Positions 1-10,350 of a stretch of 64,000 bases of DNA are shown here, in pieces. A program made the position numbers and the translations under genes. The first letter of the stretch is position 1. Every line of letters starts with the position of its first letter. The stretch covers positions 1-64,000 of the forward strand of contig NZ_CP012023.1 in the NCBI RefSeq assembly GCF_001308265.1, read 5' to 3'. The notes under the pieces were generated by a model. It ran no database searches and had not been told where the DNA came from. It worked only from the letters and a program-made list of their open reading frames with translations. Origin of the DNA: Celeribacter marinus. Its GTDB lineage: Bacteria; Pseudomonadota; Alphaproteobacteria; Rhodobacterales; Rhodobacteraceae.

Positions 1-327
1 GCCGGTGGCCCTGCGATTGCGTTGAGCACGCCCATCACGATTGATAACGCCCAAGGCTATATCGGCGGCGGTGTGGCGGGGGCAGCTCGGGTCTGGCCTG
101 TGGCGGGGGCGGTGCGGGCGGCGGGCTTGGCGGCGGATTAAGCTACGTCTCCAACCTTGTGCCAGCGGCGGTAACGGCCCCCAGCGCCACCGCCGCCGGG
201 TCAGCCTGGATCCCAAAACCTGACCCAAGACCCCAACCATCTGGCGTTCAACGTGCATTACGCACAGCACACAGGCGCAGGGGGCGCCGGCGGCAATGTG
301 GCGGCGAGCAAAGGCTTTAGCATCTAA
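1..327 (+). pseudogene. Glycine-rich phage tail-type protein, 3' part, frameshifted
   Basis: The window opens inside a glycine-rich reading frame containing NAQGYIGGG, a style seen in phage tail and fibre proteins. Frame 1 is open from base 1 but stops at 139-141. A Gly-rich continuation (GGGGAGGGLGGG then SYVSNLVPAA) lies in frame 3 from about base 72. A plausible C-terminus (LTQDPNHLAFNVHYAQ, GAGGAGGNVAASKGFSI) lies back in frame 1 and ends with TAA at 325-327. At least two frame changes are needed to join these pieces. Decay or sequence error in a G-rich tract are both possible. The 5' part lies outside the window. The tail-protein role is inferred from composition and context only. Confidence 0.45.
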
Positions 328-498
328 ACGTCCCGCAGGTCCAGATCGCCCTGCGGTCTCTGTCTGGCAGGGAAGATCGCAGGACGGTACAGGTCGGGCA
401 GTCACGCGGCGCAGGCGTGATCCCTCAAACATCCGCCCGCGCGGCGTTGAGCCGCAACAGTCAAATCCACACTCACATTTACATAGGAGGTCCAGTCC

Positions 499-1002
499 AT
501 GGGCAGCGGCGGCGGTGGTACACCCACCTATACATCAGCAGTCTCAGGCCAAACGGGAGGGCGGGTTATGCCCGGTGTCTCGCGTATGGGAACGGGGGCA
601 GGTCTTTTGGACATGGTCACGGGCGATGTCACGGCTGCGGCCAATGCAACCCCGTTATACATCGACAGGCGCTATCACACGCAAGCGCTTGCATTGAACG
701 AACACTTTGGGGGCTGGGGCGGCGGTCCTGGTGAGGCCGGAGCAAACGGCGGGGGCTACACCACGCTGAGTGCGCAATCCCAGGATCTGATCCGCATCTA
801 CCAAACCACATCTGATCCTGCGGGCGGCTACCACGATGTAGAATCCCCCGGTGGGGGCGGATGGGGTGCCAAGGGCGGCGACACCCTTGAGGACGCCGTG
901 ATCACCGCCACGGGTGGGGCTGGCGGCAAGGCCATTCAAACGGGTGGGCACGCGGTGACATGGTTGTCAGGATCACACCGCGCATATGGAGCCGTCGGAT
1001 GA
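499..1002 (+). CDS. Hypothetical glycine-rich phage-like protein
   Basis: A 167-residue protein with a good ribosome-binding site (GGAGG at about 486-490, nine bases before the ATG). It is rich in Gly and Ala, with Gly runs at the N-terminus and in the middle (about residues 70-87 and 115-125), and has no signal peptide or membrane segment. It follows the broken Gly-rich gene and shares a 4-base ATGA overlap with the next gene, so the two are probably translated together. I do not recognise the family. Position and composition suggest a late structural or accessory protein of a phage or phage-derived region. Confidence 0.6.
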   Translation: MGSGGGGTPTYTSAVSGQTGGRVMPGVSRMGTGAGLLDMVTGDVTAAANATPLYIDRRYHTQALALNEHFGGWGGGPGEAGANGGGYTTLSAQSQDLIRIYQTTSDPAGGYHDVESPGGGGWGAKGGDTLEDAVITATGGAGGKAIQTGGHAVTWLSGSHRAYGAVG

Positions 1003-1670
1003 AAACCTCCCTACAGTTCTTTAAAGACATGGGCGTCTGCGACGGTGCCTACGCTGTGCTTGCGCGGGTGTTTGGGCAGGCCGGCGTGGACGTGTTTGAT
1101 TACGCGCAGGGGTATCAGGTGATGCTGGGCATGATGGATCAGCTTGAGATCGAGGCGGCTCAAAGCGGTGAACCCGGCCATGACACAGCTCAGGGCTGGC
1201 TGGAGTGGTGCTACGAGCTGCGCAACCGGCCTGAGGCCATCATGTATTTTGGGGATCAGATCGAAGAAGACCTATTCCGCACGGCAGACGGGCATTTGCA
1301 TGAAACGCTGGACGCAGCGCGCAATCATGATCGGCGCCGCTACGCCGAATTGCGCAAGGACCATGCCGCGGCGCGCGTGATCAACGGGGTGCGGTTTGGC
1401 GAGGGCGGTGCTGAGACCTGGGAGGTAGTGGATCCAGCACAGGGTGAGCTCGCGGGCTTTGACGCCTTTGTCTGGCATGACAGTACCACCGGGCTGAACC
1501 ATCGTACCGACAGCGCGGCTGAGGCTGTCACGTTCAACGCCGCGCAGGCGAAAACCCTTGATGCGATCGATGCCGCAGAGCGAGCAGCGAGGATTGAGCG
1601 CAGGGTCACAGACGAAAGTGGCGCGTTCAGCGTTTGGATAGGAATAGAGGAAGGGCGAAAGGGGGGCTGA
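999..1670 (+). CDS. Hypothetical phage-like protein, coupled to the preceding gene
   Basis: A 223-residue acidic protein beginning with ATG at 999 inside the stop of the previous gene (ATGA overlap). An in-frame start exists at 960 but would overlap 43 bases, so 999 is preferred. The central part is charged and probably helical (around residues 95-120). No signal peptide, membrane segment or known motif is visible. It is the last gene of the left-hand phage-like block. After its stop there are about 80 bases of AT-richer DNA, then the convergent 3' end of manB, so the block boundary probably lies at 1671-1751. Function unknown. Confidence 0.6.
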   Translation: MKTSLQFFKDMGVCDGAYAVLARVFGQAGVDVFDYAQGYQVMLGMMDQLEIEAAQSGEPGHDTAQGWLEWCYELRNRPEAIMYFGDQIEEDLFRTADGHLHETLDAARNHDRRRYAELRKDHAAARVINGVRFGEGGAETWEVVDPAQGELAGFDAFVWHDSTTGLNHRTDSAAEAVTFNAAQAKTLDAIDAAERAARIERRVTDESGAFSVWIGIEEGRKGG

Positions 1671-1751
1671 GGTTGAGAAAGAGACAGCGATGTATTGAAG
1701 TGCAAGTATGTTCACTAAATGTTCTAAAATCGTGATGAATTTACTTCGATG

Positions 1752-3116
1752 TCACCCGAGTAAAACCCGTTTCACGCGCTCCACACCCCGCGCAACGAGT
1801 GCAGCGTCACCACGCGCCTCGACGTTTAGCCGCACAACCGGTTCGGTGTTCGAACTGCGCAGATTGAAGCGCCATTCGCCCATGTTGAAGCCTAAGCCGT
1901 CCATTTCGTCGATGGATATGGCTTCGGGTTGAAATTCTGCGCGAACCCTTGCGATCGCGTCCCTGGGATCTTCCAACGTGAAATTGATCTCCCCTGAGGA
2001 GGGGAATGACGCTCTTCGGTCTGCGACGAGATCCGCAAGTGGACCGTGCCGGCTGACAAGTTCAGCGACGAGCAGCCAGGGGATCATGCCACTATCACAG
2101 TAGACGAAGTCGCGGAAATAGTGATGCGCTGACATCTCACCGCCATAGACGGCATTCTCGTCGCGCATGGCTTGTTTGACAAACGCGTGACCGGTGCGCG
2201 TTTGGACCGCGCGACCACCGGCTTTTGTAACAAGGTCCTGCGTATTCCAAATGATCCGCGGATCGTGGATGATGGTTGCTCCGGGCTCTTTGGCCAGGAA
2301 TGCTTCCGCAAGAAGGCCGACCACGTATTCGCCGTCGATGAATGCGCCTGTGTGATCGAAGAAGAAGCAACGGTCAAAATCGCCGTCCCAGGCAACCCCG
2401 AAATCAGCATCTGAAGCGCGAACGGCGTATGCAGTCGCGGGTCGGTTTTCCGGCAACAGTGGGTTCGGAATGCCTTGGGGGAATGTGCCGTCCGGTTCGT
2501 GGAATAGACGTTTGAAAACTAGCGGAGCGCCAAGCTCTGAAAGCCTTTCAACAATGGCATCAAAAGTCGGTCCAGCAGTTCCATGGCCTGCATTCACAAG
2601 TATTTTCAGCGGTTTCAACGCAGCGATATCAACAAACTGACAAATACGCTCGACATACGCCGCGCGCGCCTCTTCGGCGGTGTTGCGCACCTTGCCAAGA
2701 GTAGCGCTTTTCTCGAACGCATTTTCTTCGGCCAGCTCTTTGATGCGCGCCAGTCCAGTGCCTGCATCAAGTGGTGCCGAACCAGCCCGCACCATCTTCA
2801 TGCCGTTGTAATCCATCGGGTTATGGGAGGCGGTGACGCAGATCCCGCCATCGGCACCGAAATGGGTGGTCGCGAAATACATTTCCTCGGTCCCAGAGAG
2901 CCCAAGATCAAGGACATCGCATCCTTGGTCGATCAGCCCCTGCGCAACGCTGTTTGCGAGCTCCTCCGAAGATGCTCGGACATCACGTCCCAGAACGACC
3001 GTTTTAGCCTCAAGTGTCACCGCAAAGGCTGCGCCGATGCGGTAGGCGATGTTTTCATCCAGATCACTACCGAGGCGGCCGCGGATGTCGTAGGCTTTGA
3101 AGCAGGTGAGTGCCAA
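1752..3116 (-). CDS. manB: Phosphomannomutase (ManB/CpsG type)
   Basis: Converts mannose-6-phosphate to mannose-1-phosphate for GDP-mannose synthesis in the cytoplasm. The protein is about 454 residues, close to E. coli CpsG (456). Visible motifs are the phosphoserine loop TASHNP near residue 100, the metal loop DGDFDR, the sugar loop GGEMSAHH and the C-terminal phosphate-binding RSSNTEP. The start is chosen at TTG 3116, which gives MALTCFKAYDIRG and aligns with the CpsG N-terminus (MKKLTCFKAYDIRG). It has GGAG upstream and lies just after the ugd stop. A TTG at 3131 would overlap ugd. It is the last gene of the minus-strand EPS operon, after gmd, fcl, manC and ugd. Confidence 0.93.
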   Translation of the reverse strand: MALTCFKAYDIRGRLGSDLDENIAYRIGAAFAVTLEAKTVVLGRDVRASSEELANSVAQGLIDQGCDVLDLGLSGTEEMYFATTHFGADGGICVTASHNPMDYNGMKMVRAGSAPLDAGTGLARIKELAEENAFEKSATLGKVRNTAEEARAAYVERICQFVDIAALKPLKILVNAGHGTAGPTFDAIVERLSELGAPLVFKRLFHEPDGTFPQGIPNPLLPENRPATAYAVRASDADFGVAWDGDFDRCFFFDHTGAFIDGEYVVGLLAEAFLAKEPGATIIHDPRIIWNTQDLVTKAGGRAVQTRTGHAFVKQAMRDENAVYGGEMSAHHYFRDFVYCDSGMIPWLLVAELVSRHGPLADLVADRRASFPSSGEINFTLEDPRDAIARVRAEFQPEAISIDEMDGLGFNMGEWRFNLRSSNTEPVVRLNVEARGDAALVARGVERVKRVLLG

Positions 3117-3117
3117 T

Positions 3118-4302
3118 TCAATCCGCTCCAAATAGATCCCGAGTGAAAACTTTCGCGTGCACGTCGTGTAGCTCGCCAGACAGGCGGTTTGCTACGATCA
3201 CATCCGCTTCGTCTTTGAAGGCGCTAAGGTCAGTGACTACACGGGAACCGAAAAACGTTTCTTCATTCAGCGCCGGTTCGTACACGATCACTTCAATGCC
3301 CTTAGATTTTATGCGCTTCATGATCCCTTGAATCGACGATTGTCGAAAGTTGTCAGACCCAGCCTTCATCACCAAGCGATGGATGCCGACTACTTTCGGG
3401 CTTCTCGATAGTATTTGTTCTGCCAAGAAATCTTTTCGCGTGCGGTTGGCGTCAACAATTGCCGTTATGAGATTTTGGGGAACCAAAGCGTAGTTTGCGA
3501 GGAGCTGCTTGGTGTCCTTAGGCAGGCAGTATCCGCCGTAACCAAATGAGGGATTGTTGTAGTGGCTTCCAATCCGCGGATCCAAGCCAACCCCATCGAT
3601 AATTTGGCGTGCATCCAACCCGTGAGCGATTGAATAGCTATCCAATTCGTTAAAAAAGGCCACGCGCATCGCGAGATAGGTATTGGCAAATAGCTTGATA
3701 GCTTCAGCCTCAGAGGGGCCAGTGAACAGTACTGGTATGTCGGGCTTCTCGGCACCTTGTACGAGCAATTGTGCAAATGCTCGTGCACGTTCTGAGGTGT
3801 CTCCCACTATGATCCGGCTAGGATTCAAATTGTCATACAAAGCCCGTCCTTCACGCAAGAATTCGGGGCTGAAGATTATATTGGGGTTGTCAGTCAGCTT
3901 TCGCAGTTGCTCAACACATCCAACGGGAATCGTCGATTTTATGACAATCGTCGCATCTGGGGCATGCTGCGAAGCGATCACTGCAATTTTCTCTACAGAC
4001 GAGATATCGAAAAAGTTGGTATTGGCATCGTAGTCTGTGGGTGTGGCAATCAGGACAATGTCAGCGCCGACCAGCGCAGCCATTAGGTCTGTTGTGGCGT
4101 CAATGTTCAGAGTGCGCGTTGAAAGGAACTCTTCTAGTTCGGCGTCGATGATAGGACACTTTCGCGCATTAACCATATCAACGCGTTCAGACGACAGGTC
4201 AATGGCAGTGACGTCGTTGTGCTGCGCGAGCAAGACTGCGTTAGAGAGACCGACGTAACCGATACCTACGACAACAATCTTCTTGGGACGCAGATCCGTC
4301 AT
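3118..4302 (-). CDS. ugd: UDP-glucose 6-dehydrogenase
   Basis: NAD-dependent oxidation of UDP-glucose to UDP-glucuronate, a precursor for acidic polysaccharides. The protein has 394 residues and reads very close to E. coli Ugd along its whole length. It has the Rossmann start GIGYVGLSN, the conserved IKSTIPVG and SPEFLREG segments, [14 protein letters not shown], and the catalytic Cys259 in [11 protein letters not shown]. It ends TRDLFGAD, again like E. coli. The ATG overlaps the manC stop by 4 bases, and the stop is 1 base before the chosen manB start, so it sits in a tight operon. Such similarity to an enterobacterial enzyme is notable here and may reflect horizontal transfer of the cassette. 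Confidence 0.95.
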   Translation of the reverse strand: MTDLRPKKIVVVGIGYVGLSNAVLLAQHNDVTAIDLSSERVDMVNARKCPIIDAELEEFLSTRTLNIDATTDLMAALVGADIVLIATPTDYDANTNFFDISSVEKIAVIASQHAPDATIVIKSTIPVGCVEQLRKLTDNPNIIFSPEFLREGRALYDNLNPSRIIVGDTSERARAFAQLLVQGAEKPDIPVLFTGPSEAEAIKLFANTYLAMRVAFFNELDSYSIAHGLDARQIIDGVGLDPRIGSHYNNPSFGYGGYCLPKDTKQLLANYALVPQNLITAIVDANRTRKDFLAEQILSRSPKVVGIHRLVMKAGSDNFRQSSIQGIMKRIKSKGIEVIVYEPALNEETFFGSRVVTDLSAFKDEADVIVANRLSGELHDVHAKVFTRDLFGAD

Positions 4303-5744
4303 CCTCTCGCACCTTGCCCCCGAGCATAAACGTCCTCGTATCGGATGATGTCGTCCTCGCCCAAATAGCTTCCAGTCTGCACTTCGATTAATGTTAGTAG
4401 CACCTTTCCAGGGTTTTCCATGCGGTGGACTGCACCGAGAGGAATAAAGACCGACTGGTTTTCCGCAATGAGTTTGACTTCGCTATCGACGGTCACCTTG
4501 GCTGTACCCTCGACGACGATCCAATGTTCCGCGCGGTGGTGGTGGCTTTGTAAGGAAAGCGCTGCACCTGGATGCACTACGATGCGTTTCACTTGAAACC
4601 GCGGGCCGACGACAAGGCTTTCATACCATCCCCAGGGTCGGTAGTCCCGTGGTAGTGTCTCGGCTTGCGGGGCGGCTTTGGCTTTAAGCGCGGCGACGGC
4701 CTGTTTGACCTCTTGCGCGCGGTCTTTGTGGGCGACCAGCACAGCGTCGGGCATTGCCACGGCGATGATATCTTTCAGGCCGATGCCGACAAGCTGCTGC
4801 ACCTCACTCGTCGCCTGAAGGAGCGTATCTTGACAGTCGAGTGCGGTTGCCGGGCCTGCCATGACGGTGCCGGTGGTGTCGCTCTCGGCCTCGCGCCAGA
4901 CGGCCTGCCAGTCGCCAAGATCGGACCACGCGCCTGCGTAGGGCACGACGGTCAGGTTCGGCGCGCGCTCCATCACCGCGTAGTCGATCGAGATGTCGGG
5001 GAGCTCGGACCACGGCGACGGGGCGAGGCGGGTGAAGCCGAGGTCCTTTTCGGCCGCGTCAACGGCGGCGCGTGAGGCTGCCAGAACCTCGGGTGCGAGG
5101 GTGGCAAAGGCCTTGAGGATTGCGGTTGTTGAGAAGAGGAAGATCCCTGCGTTCCAAAGGTGCATCCCGCCAGCCAGAAGCGCTTCGGCTTTTGCGAGGT
5201 CGGGCTTTTCGACAAAGCTGCGGAGGGGCTGCGGAACGGGCCCGAAGTCTGGCGTTGGAGTGGAGAGTTCAAGCCAGCCATAGCCGGTCTCGGGGCGGTC
5301 GGGGCGGATGCCGAAGGTGACAAGCTGCCCGGCGGAAGCGGCAGGAGCGGCAGCTTGAACCGCCTCGCGAAAACGGGCGTCATCGGGGATGACATGGTCC
5401 GAAGGCGCCACCAGCATCAAGGCACCCGGCGCGCGGGCCTCGAGTGCCATTGCGGCTGCGCAGATCGCGGCGGCGGTGTTCTTGGCGGAAGGCTCGATCA
5501 GGATGTCGGCGGGGGCAATTTCAAGTGCGGCAAGCTGTTCGATCACGATGAAGCGGAAATCGGCGGCGGTGACAATTGTGGGCGCAGAAAACCCCGGGCC
5601 AGACAAGCGCTGCGCCGAGGCCTGATAGAGACTTTCCTCGCCGGTCAGCTTGACGAACTGCTTTGGGTATGACTTTCGCGAAAGGGGCCAAAGCCGCGTG
5701 CCGGAGCCACCACAGAGGAGAACGGGGTGAATTAGATTTGTCAT
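4299..5744 (-). CDS. manC: Mannose-1-phosphate guanylyltransferase / mannose-6-phosphate isomerase
   Basis: Bifunctional enzyme of GDP-mannose synthesis, 481 residues, the usual length for the CpsB/ManC family. The N-terminal nucleotidyltransferase domain starts with [15 protein letters not shown] and includes KSYPKQF. FVEKPD, typical of the sugar-binding region, lies near residue 175. The C-terminal cupin-type isomerase domain (about 365-475) has PWGWYESL, the metal-ligand segment [10 protein letters not shown] and a terminal [14 protein letters not shown]-like tail. The stop overlaps the ugd start by 4 bases. The upstream fcl gene ends 9 bases before the start. GDP-mannose made here feeds Gmd and Fcl in the same operon. 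Confidence 0.95.
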   Translation of the reverse strand: MTNLIHPVLLCGGSGTRLWPLSRKSYPKQFVKLTGEESLYQASAQRLSGPGFSAPTIVTAADFRFIVIEQLAALEIAPADILIEPSAKNTAAAICAAAMALEARAPGALMLVAPSDHVIPDDARFREAVQAAAPAASAGQLVTFGIRPDRPETGYGWLELSTPTPDFGPVPQPLRSFVEKPDLAKAEALLAGGMHLWNAGIFLFSTTAILKAFATLAPEVLAASRAAVDAAEKDLGFTRLAPSPWSELPDISIDYAVMERAPNLTVVPYAGAWSDLGDWQAVWREAESDTTGTVMAGPATALDCQDTLLQATSEVQQLVGIGLKDIIAVAMPDAVLVAHKDRAQEVKQAVAALKAKAAPQAETLPRDYRPWGWYESLVVGPRFQVKRIVVHPGAALSLQSHHHRAEHWIVVEGTAKVTVDSEVKLIAENQSVFIPLGAVHRMENPGKVLLTLIEVQTGSYLGEDDIIRYEDVYARGQGARG

Positions 5745-5753
5745 AATAAACTC

Positions 5754-6713
5754 TTAACGCCTGAAGGACTCGGAATTGGCCAGAAACCATTGGTAGGTTT
5801 CCGCAAGCCCTTGATCCAATCCGATCTGTGCCGACCAGCCCATCTGGGTCAGCCGCGAAACATCCATCAGCTTGCGTAATGTGCCGTCGGGTTTGCTCGG
5901 GTCCGTCACGATGCGGCCCTTGTAACCCGTGACAGCCGCGACCTTCCCTGCTAGTTCAAGGATTGAAATATCGGTGCCGGAGCCAACGTTGATATGGCTG
6001 AGCATCGGCTGGGTATTCGCCTCATAGTCGGCCTTCGGCAAATGAAGTACGAAAAGCGAAGCGGCGGCCATGTCATCAACATGCAAGAACTCTCGTCGCG
6101 GCGTGCCGCTGCCCCAGATCATGACCTCTTCGGCGCCTGATTGTGAGGCCTCGTGAAAGCGGCGGATCAGGGCGGGGAGGACGTGGCTATTCTCGGGGTG
6201 GAAGTTGTCGCCGGGGCCATAGAGGTTGGTCGGCATGACCGAGCGATAGTCGGTGCCATGCTGGCGGTTGTAGCTCTCGCAAAGCTTGATTCCCGCGATC
6301 TTGGCAATGGCATAGGGCTCGTTCGTAGGTTCCAGCACGCCGGTCAAGAGTGCGTCCTCGCGCATCGGCTGAGGCACAGCGCGGGGGTAGATGCAGGATG
6401 AGCCAAGCTGCAAAAGCCGCGTGACGCCAGCGGCATAGGCCTGATGGATGACATTCGCCTCGATCATCAGGTTTTCATAGATAAAGTCGGCGGGGTAGCT
6501 GTTGTTCGCCAGAATGCCGCCCACTTTGGCGGCAGCAAGGATCACCACATCGGGGCGCTCGACCTGCATAAACGCCCGCACAGCAGCCTGATCGGTCAGG
6601 TCCAGCTCGGCATGGGAGCGTGTTACGATGTTGGTTTCGCCGCGTACACGCAACTGCCGTAGGATTGCCCCCCCAACCATGCCACGGTGACCTGCGAGGT
6701 ATATCTTGCGCAT
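5754..6713 (-). CDS. fcl: GDP-L-fucose synthase
   Basis: Epimerase-reductase that turns GDP-4-keto-6-deoxymannose into GDP-L-fucose using NADPH. The protein has 319 residues, as usual for WcaG/Fcl. The start is ATG 6713, giving [16 protein letters not shown] with the nucleotide-binding glycine motif. A longer open frame to 6920 only overlaps gmd and is not used. The SDR catalytic YxxxK is visible as YAIAK, and [20 protein letters not shown] is conserved in the family. The gene begins 4 bases after the gmd stop, so both enzymes of GDP-fucose synthesis are made together. Confidence 0.95.
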   Translation of the reverse strand: MRKIYLAGHRGMVGGAILRQLRVRGETNIVTRSHAELDLTDQAAVRAFMQVERPDVVILAAAKVGGILANNSYPADFIYENLMIEANVIHQAYAAGVTRLLQLGSSCIYPRAVPQPMREDALLTGVLEPTNEPYAIAKIAGIKLCESYNRQHGTDYRSVMPTNLYGPGDNFHPENSHVLPALIRRFHEASQSGAEEVMIWGSGTPRREFLHVDDMAAASLFVLHLPKADYEANTQPMLSHINVGSGTDISILELAGKVAAVTGYKGRIVTDPSKPDGTLRKLMDVSRLTQMGWSAQIGLDQGLAETYQWFLANSESFRR

Positions 6714-6717
6714 TGCC

Positions 6718-7839
6718 TTAGCCCTCGATCGAAATGGGCAGGTCCAGCCCATGTTCGCGCAAAAGACGTGTGCGACGCGCGTTTTGCAGGTCGTGAGCGA
6801 CCATTTCGGCGCACATCTCTTGCACGGTAATCTCGGGCGTCCAGCCAAGTTTTGCCTTGGCCTTGGAAGGATCACCGAGCAGCGTCTCGACCTCGGCAGG
6901 GCGGAAATAGCGCGGGTCAATGCGCACGATCACATCACCAACCGAAAGCGAGGGCGCCGCGTCGCCCTCGATTGCCGCAACGATGCCGATCTCGTCTGAA
7001 CCTTTGCCCTCAAAACGCAGTGTGATGCCCAGCTCGGCGGCCGACCATTCAATGAACTGGCGCACCGAATATTGCACGCCGGTGGCGATGACAAAATCCT
7101 CGGGTGTGTCTTGTTGCAGCATCATCCACTGCATGCGTACATAGTCCTTGGCGTGGCCCCAGTCGCGCAGCGCGTCGATATTGCCCATGTAGAGGCAGGG
7201 CTCCAAACCTTGCGCGATATTGGCCAGACCACGGGTGATTTTGCGGGTCACAAAGGTCTCACCCCGGCGTGGGCTCTCGTGGTTAAAGAGGATGCCGTTG
7301 CAGGCATACATGCCGTAGGCCTCGCGGTAGTTCACCGTGATCCAGTAGGCATACATCTTGGCGACCGCATAGGGGCTACGGGGGTGGAAGGGCGTCGTCT
7401 CGGTCTGCGGGATTTCCTGCACGAGGCCATAAAGTTCCGAAGTAGAGGCCTGATAGAAGCGGGTCTTCTTCTCCAGCCCGAGAAAGCGGATCGCTTCAAG
7501 AAGGCGCAGCGTACCGGTGGCGTCGACATCGGCAGTGTATTCAGGGGCTTCGAAGCTGACCGCTACATGGCTCTGGGCGCCCAGATTATAGACCTCGTCC
7601 GGCTGCACCTCTGACAGAAGCCGCGTCAGGTTCGAGCTGTCCGTCAGATCGCCGTAGTGGAGTCTTAACCTGGCATGATCAACATGCGGATCTTGGTAAA
7701 CATGGTCAATCCGCTGGGTATTGAACAGGGAGGCACGGCGTTTGATTCCATGAACTTCATAGCCCTTTTCGAGCAAGAATTCAGCGAGGTAGGATCCGTC
7801 CTGACCAGTGATTCCCGTAATTAGTGCGCGTTTGGTCAT
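6718..7839 (-). CDS. gmd: GDP-mannose 4,6-dehydratase
   Basis: First committed step from GDP-mannose to GDP-fucose. The protein has 373 residues. It has the Rossmann motif [10 protein letters not shown], the family-specific [15 protein letters not shown] segment, the catalytic STSELYG and YAVAK (YxxxK), and [16 protein letters not shown]. All are hallmarks of bacterial Gmd. It is directly followed by fcl. Upstream is a 39-base gap to the end of a family-2 glycosyltransferase, so a separate promoter just ahead of gmd is possible, though none is clear. Confidence 0.96.
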   Translation of the reverse strand: MTKRALITGITGQDGSYLAEFLLEKGYEVHGIKRRASLFNTQRIDHVYQDPHVDHARLRLHYGDLTDSSNLTRLLSEVQPDEVYNLGAQSHVAVSFEAPEYTADVDATGTLRLLEAIRFLGLEKKTRFYQASTSELYGLVQEIPQTETTPFHPRSPYAVAKMYAYWITVNYREAYGMYACNGILFNHESPRRGETFVTRKITRGLANIAQGLEPCLYMGNIDALRDWGHAKDYVRMQWMMLQQDTPEDFVIATGVQYSVRQFIEWSAAELGITLRFEGKGSDEIGIVAAIEGDAAPSLSVGDVIVRIDPRYFRPAEVETLLGDPSKAKAKLGWTPEITVQEMCAEMVAHDLQNARRTRLLREHGLDLPISIEG

Positions 7840-7878
7840 GCTGTTGTTTGTTCCCTTGAATTGTGATTTGAATTTATT

Positions 7879-8814
7879 CTACGGCGCTTTAGCAAAGACG
7901 CGCTTGGTGTCAGCGCATTGTCCACGAAGATCGATGCCGAGCACTTTGTGGATCGCTGACACTGCATCCAGATTGTCACCCTTCATCGCCGCCTTTACTT
8001 CATACAACTTCATGTCGACCAGATAGCGGTACCAAAAGCCCTGCAGCACGTGAAAGCCTGTACCCGCGGTTCCATCGAGGCAGCCCAACCGCAAAACATA
8101 GCGGTAAAAAAAGTATCCAAAGGCTCTTAAGCCGCCTGGCATCTGCGCATAGACCTTTTCCTTGATCCAGCGCTTGACCCCGGCCTGTCCATCGGGGGCG
8201 TCGTGTCGGTCGCGGTTCAGGAAACCGAATTCGACATCGAGAATTTCCACCACTTCACGGCTGGCATAAGCGTTATGCTTGTCAATCCACCAGCCAAGTG
8301 GATTGAGGTTGTCGTCCAGCAATTCGCCATCCAAATGTGCTGCCTCGCCGTCCAGCAGGATATGCTCGTCCATCCAGCGATCTTCGGAGCGGCCCCGGTC
8401 ATAGCGCAGCACGCGGGTGATCCGCACAGGGAAGACGCCGCCCCAACGAATCGGGCGCCGTAGAAATGAAATCCTGCGCGCAACGCTGGCTCCTGCAACT
8501 GTTGCGGGCAGCCCCGGCAGGGTCCGTTCCAGCGATCGCGCCAGCTCGGGTGATACGATCTCGTCGGCATCGAGGCGGAAGATCCAGTCGGTATCCTCCG
8601 GAAGTTGGTCCAGAGCCCAGTTGAATTGCTTGGCCTGCGTAACGAAAGGGTGGACAAGCACATCGGCCCCGTGGGCGTGGGCAATGGCCACTGTGTCGTC
8701 GGTCGACCCGCTGTCGACCACAAGGATGCGATCCGCGACCTGTTTCACGGACCGGATGGCCCGCGCGATGTGAAGCGCCTCGTTCCGAGTCAGGATGATG
8801 ACGGTCAGTGCCAT
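7879..8814 (-). CDS. Family 2 glycosyltransferase (WaaE-like)
   Basis: Cytoplasmic-face glycosyltransferase that adds one sugar to the lipid-linked repeat; acceptor and donor are unknown. The GT-A fold is shown by LTVIILTRNEALHI at the start, VDSGSTDDT and FRLDADEIV (DxD). The middle (WGGVFPVRITRVLRY, DEHILLDG) resembles WaaE/KdtX-type transferases. The start MALTV at 8814 lies 4 bases past the nitroreductase stop. The frame is open to 8850, so a start 12 codons earlier is possible; neither has a strong ribosome-binding site. Length about 311 residues. Confidence 0.85.
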   Translation of the reverse strand: MALTVIILTRNEALHIARAIRSVKQVADRILVVDSGSTDDTVAIAHAHGADVLVHPFVTQAKQFNWALDQLPEDTDWIFRLDADEIVSPELARSLERTLPGLPATVAGASVARRISFLRRPIRWGGVFPVRITRVLRYDRGRSEDRWMDEHILLDGEAAHLDGELLDDNLNPLGWWIDKHNAYASREVVEILDVEFGFLNRDRHDAPDGQAGVKRWIKEKVYAQMPGGLRAFGYFFYRYVLRLGCLDGTAGTGFHVLQGFWYRYLVDMKLYEVKAAMKGDNLDAVSAIHKVLGIDLRGQCADTKRVFAKAP

Positions 8815-8818
8815 AGGT

Positions 8819-9778
8819 TCAGTCGTGGATCCGGCAGATATCACCGGCATCCCAGCGCGGCGAATTGGCCGCGCGTATCGGGTGATCCGGCTGGGTTCCG
8901 GCGGCGATCATTACCACCAGTCGTTCGCGCGTCGGGATCGCTCCCGCCTGCTTAATGGCCCTCTCCGTCCGGTTGCCGATCGCAAGGTTGAGCGGACAAT
9001 TCAGAAAGCCCTTTGCGTCCAATGCCAGCATCATCATCATCGCGTAAAGACCACCGTCCATATAGGGTTGGTTGCGCTGCTGCGGACCGCCCCAGGCGGT
9101 GATTTCCGAGGTTACGATGAACAAGGTCGGCACGGCTTCGGAAAAACCGCGGGCACCGCCCTGCAGCTCCAGCAAGGCACTGATTTTCGCGGGATCGCGA
9201 TATACATGCAGACGCGACGATTGCCGATTGCATTGCGATGGTGCCCGCTGCGCCAGGGCCACGACCTGGGCCAGTTCTTCGTCGGTCAGCGGGCGATCCC
9301 CGAAATCACGCGCGGCAAAACGGCTTTCGAGGAACCGGACTGCTTCGGGATTTTCGGCAGGATGGTTAAGACCATGCCGCACACCTCCTGTCGCTTGAGC
9401 GGCGTCATGTGCTTCGACAAAGGTCCGGACCCGTCCGGCCAGCGCGGCGTCGGGGGCAGGCACATCGGTAAAACTGGTCTGATAATCGCGCAAGGCCCCC
9501 ACCAGCATCGAGCGTGACAGCTCTTGTTCCTGAGGCGTCCAGTTCGCATTCATGTTTAGCAGCGCCTCAATCTTGTCGCGGCCGAAGTGCGGCTTTGGAT
9601 GCGGCAGGCTAAGGCCCTTTTCAATAGTGTGGGCCTCTATGATTGTCTTGTAAGACAGGCGCCGTTCGCGGGCTTCCAGCGGTGAATGTCCGTTATAGCG
9701 CAAGAACAGCCACAAATCCTGAGCATATTCGGAAAAGAAGCCAAGAATCTTGGCGATGCGGGTCAATTTCGAACTCAC
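8819..9778 (-). CDS. Nitroreductase-family protein in the EPS operon
   Basis: A 319-residue protein whose C-terminal two thirds reads as a nitroreductase fold: SRFAARDFGDRPL at the FMN-phosphate site, RAPSQCNRQS, and a later AMMMMLALDAKGFLNCPLN segment. The N-terminal 130 residues are a helical extension with no motif I recognise. It starts within an ATGA overlap of the preceding acetyltransferase and sits beside a polysaccharide pyruvyltransferase. The substrate is unknown; an FMN-dependent redox modification of a precursor or side group is possible. The family call is fairly firm and the role is not. Confidence 0.75.
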   Translation of the reverse strand: MSSKLTRIAKILGFFSEYAQDLWLFLRYNGHSPLEARERRLSYKTIIEAHTIEKGLSLPHPKPHFGRDKIEALLNMNANWTPQEQELSRSMLVGALRDYQTSFTDVPAPDAALAGRVRTFVEAHDAAQATGGVRHGLNHPAENPEAVRFLESRFAARDFGDRPLTDEELAQVVALAQRAPSQCNRQSSRLHVYRDPAKISALLELQGGARGFSEAVPTLFIVTSEITAWGGPQQRNQPYMDGGLYAMMMMLALDAKGFLNCPLNLAIGNRTERAIKQAGAIPTRERLVVMIAAGTQPDHPIRAANSPRWDAGDICRIHD

Positions 9779-10350
9779 GGGGTCTCCTCGGGGGGCTTGT
9801 TTGCATCAGTGGTGGCCAGTTTCCGCGTGCCCACCTGGCAGGCCGGATTTCCGGCATGAATTGTCCAGGGCGCCGCATCACCCCGGAACACGGCGCGGCC
9901 TGCGATCACCGCACCTTCGCCAATCTGTGCGCCAGGAAAGAGCATTGCCTCCGCCGCGATCCATGCATGGTTCTCTATGCGGATCGGCGCATGGGTCAAT
10001 GGTCGTGCAAGATCGGTGATGTCATGACTGGCGGTGCACAGAAAGGCCCGCTGGCTGATCGCCACCTTGGACCCGATGGTGATCGGCGCGACGCAATAGA
10101 TGTCGGCCCCTTCTCCAATGGCCACGTAATCCCCGAGACGGAGGTTCGCTGGCATCCAAATGCGGGCGGACGGATCAATCCTGCACCCGGTGCCAACCTG
10201 TGCCCCGAACGCGCGCAGCAGGCCGCGTCGCCAGCCATGCAGCGCCCAGCGGGGCGTCGGGCGAAACAGCAGTCCGTAGACCGTGCCCCAAAGCAGGCGG
10301 CTCATCTTGTTCCGGGCACCAAGCCGGTTGACGTAACGCAGTTCCTTCAC
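9775..10350 (-). CDS. WcaF-like hexapeptide-repeat acetyltransferase
   Basis: A 191-residue left-handed beta-helix acyltransferase that probably O-acetylates a sugar of the repeat from acetyl-CoA. Hexapeptide rungs are visible from GAQVGTGCRIDPSARIW through IGEGADIYCVAPITIGSKV, with catalytic-type SHDI. This resembles the colanic-acid WcaF group. The start chosen is GTG 10350, which forms a GTGA overlap with the stop of the pyruvyltransferase. The longer frame up to 10713 merely shadows that gene. The stop overlaps the nitroreductase start by 4 bases. Confidence 0.85.
   Translation of the reverse strand: MKELRYVNRLGARNKMSRLLWGTVYGLLFRPTPRWALHGWRRGLLRAFGAQVGTGCRIDPSARIWMPANLRLGDYVAIGEGADIYCVAPITIGSKVAISQRAFLCTASHDITDLARPLTHAPIRIENHAWIAAEAMLFPGAQIGEGAVIAGRAVFRGDAAPWTIHAGNPACQVGTRKLATTDANKPPEETP

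Noticed and set aside
1671-1751. Possible phage attachment site between the phage-like block and manB
   Set aside because: No sequence of useful length here is repeated at the other phage edge near 43.6 kb.
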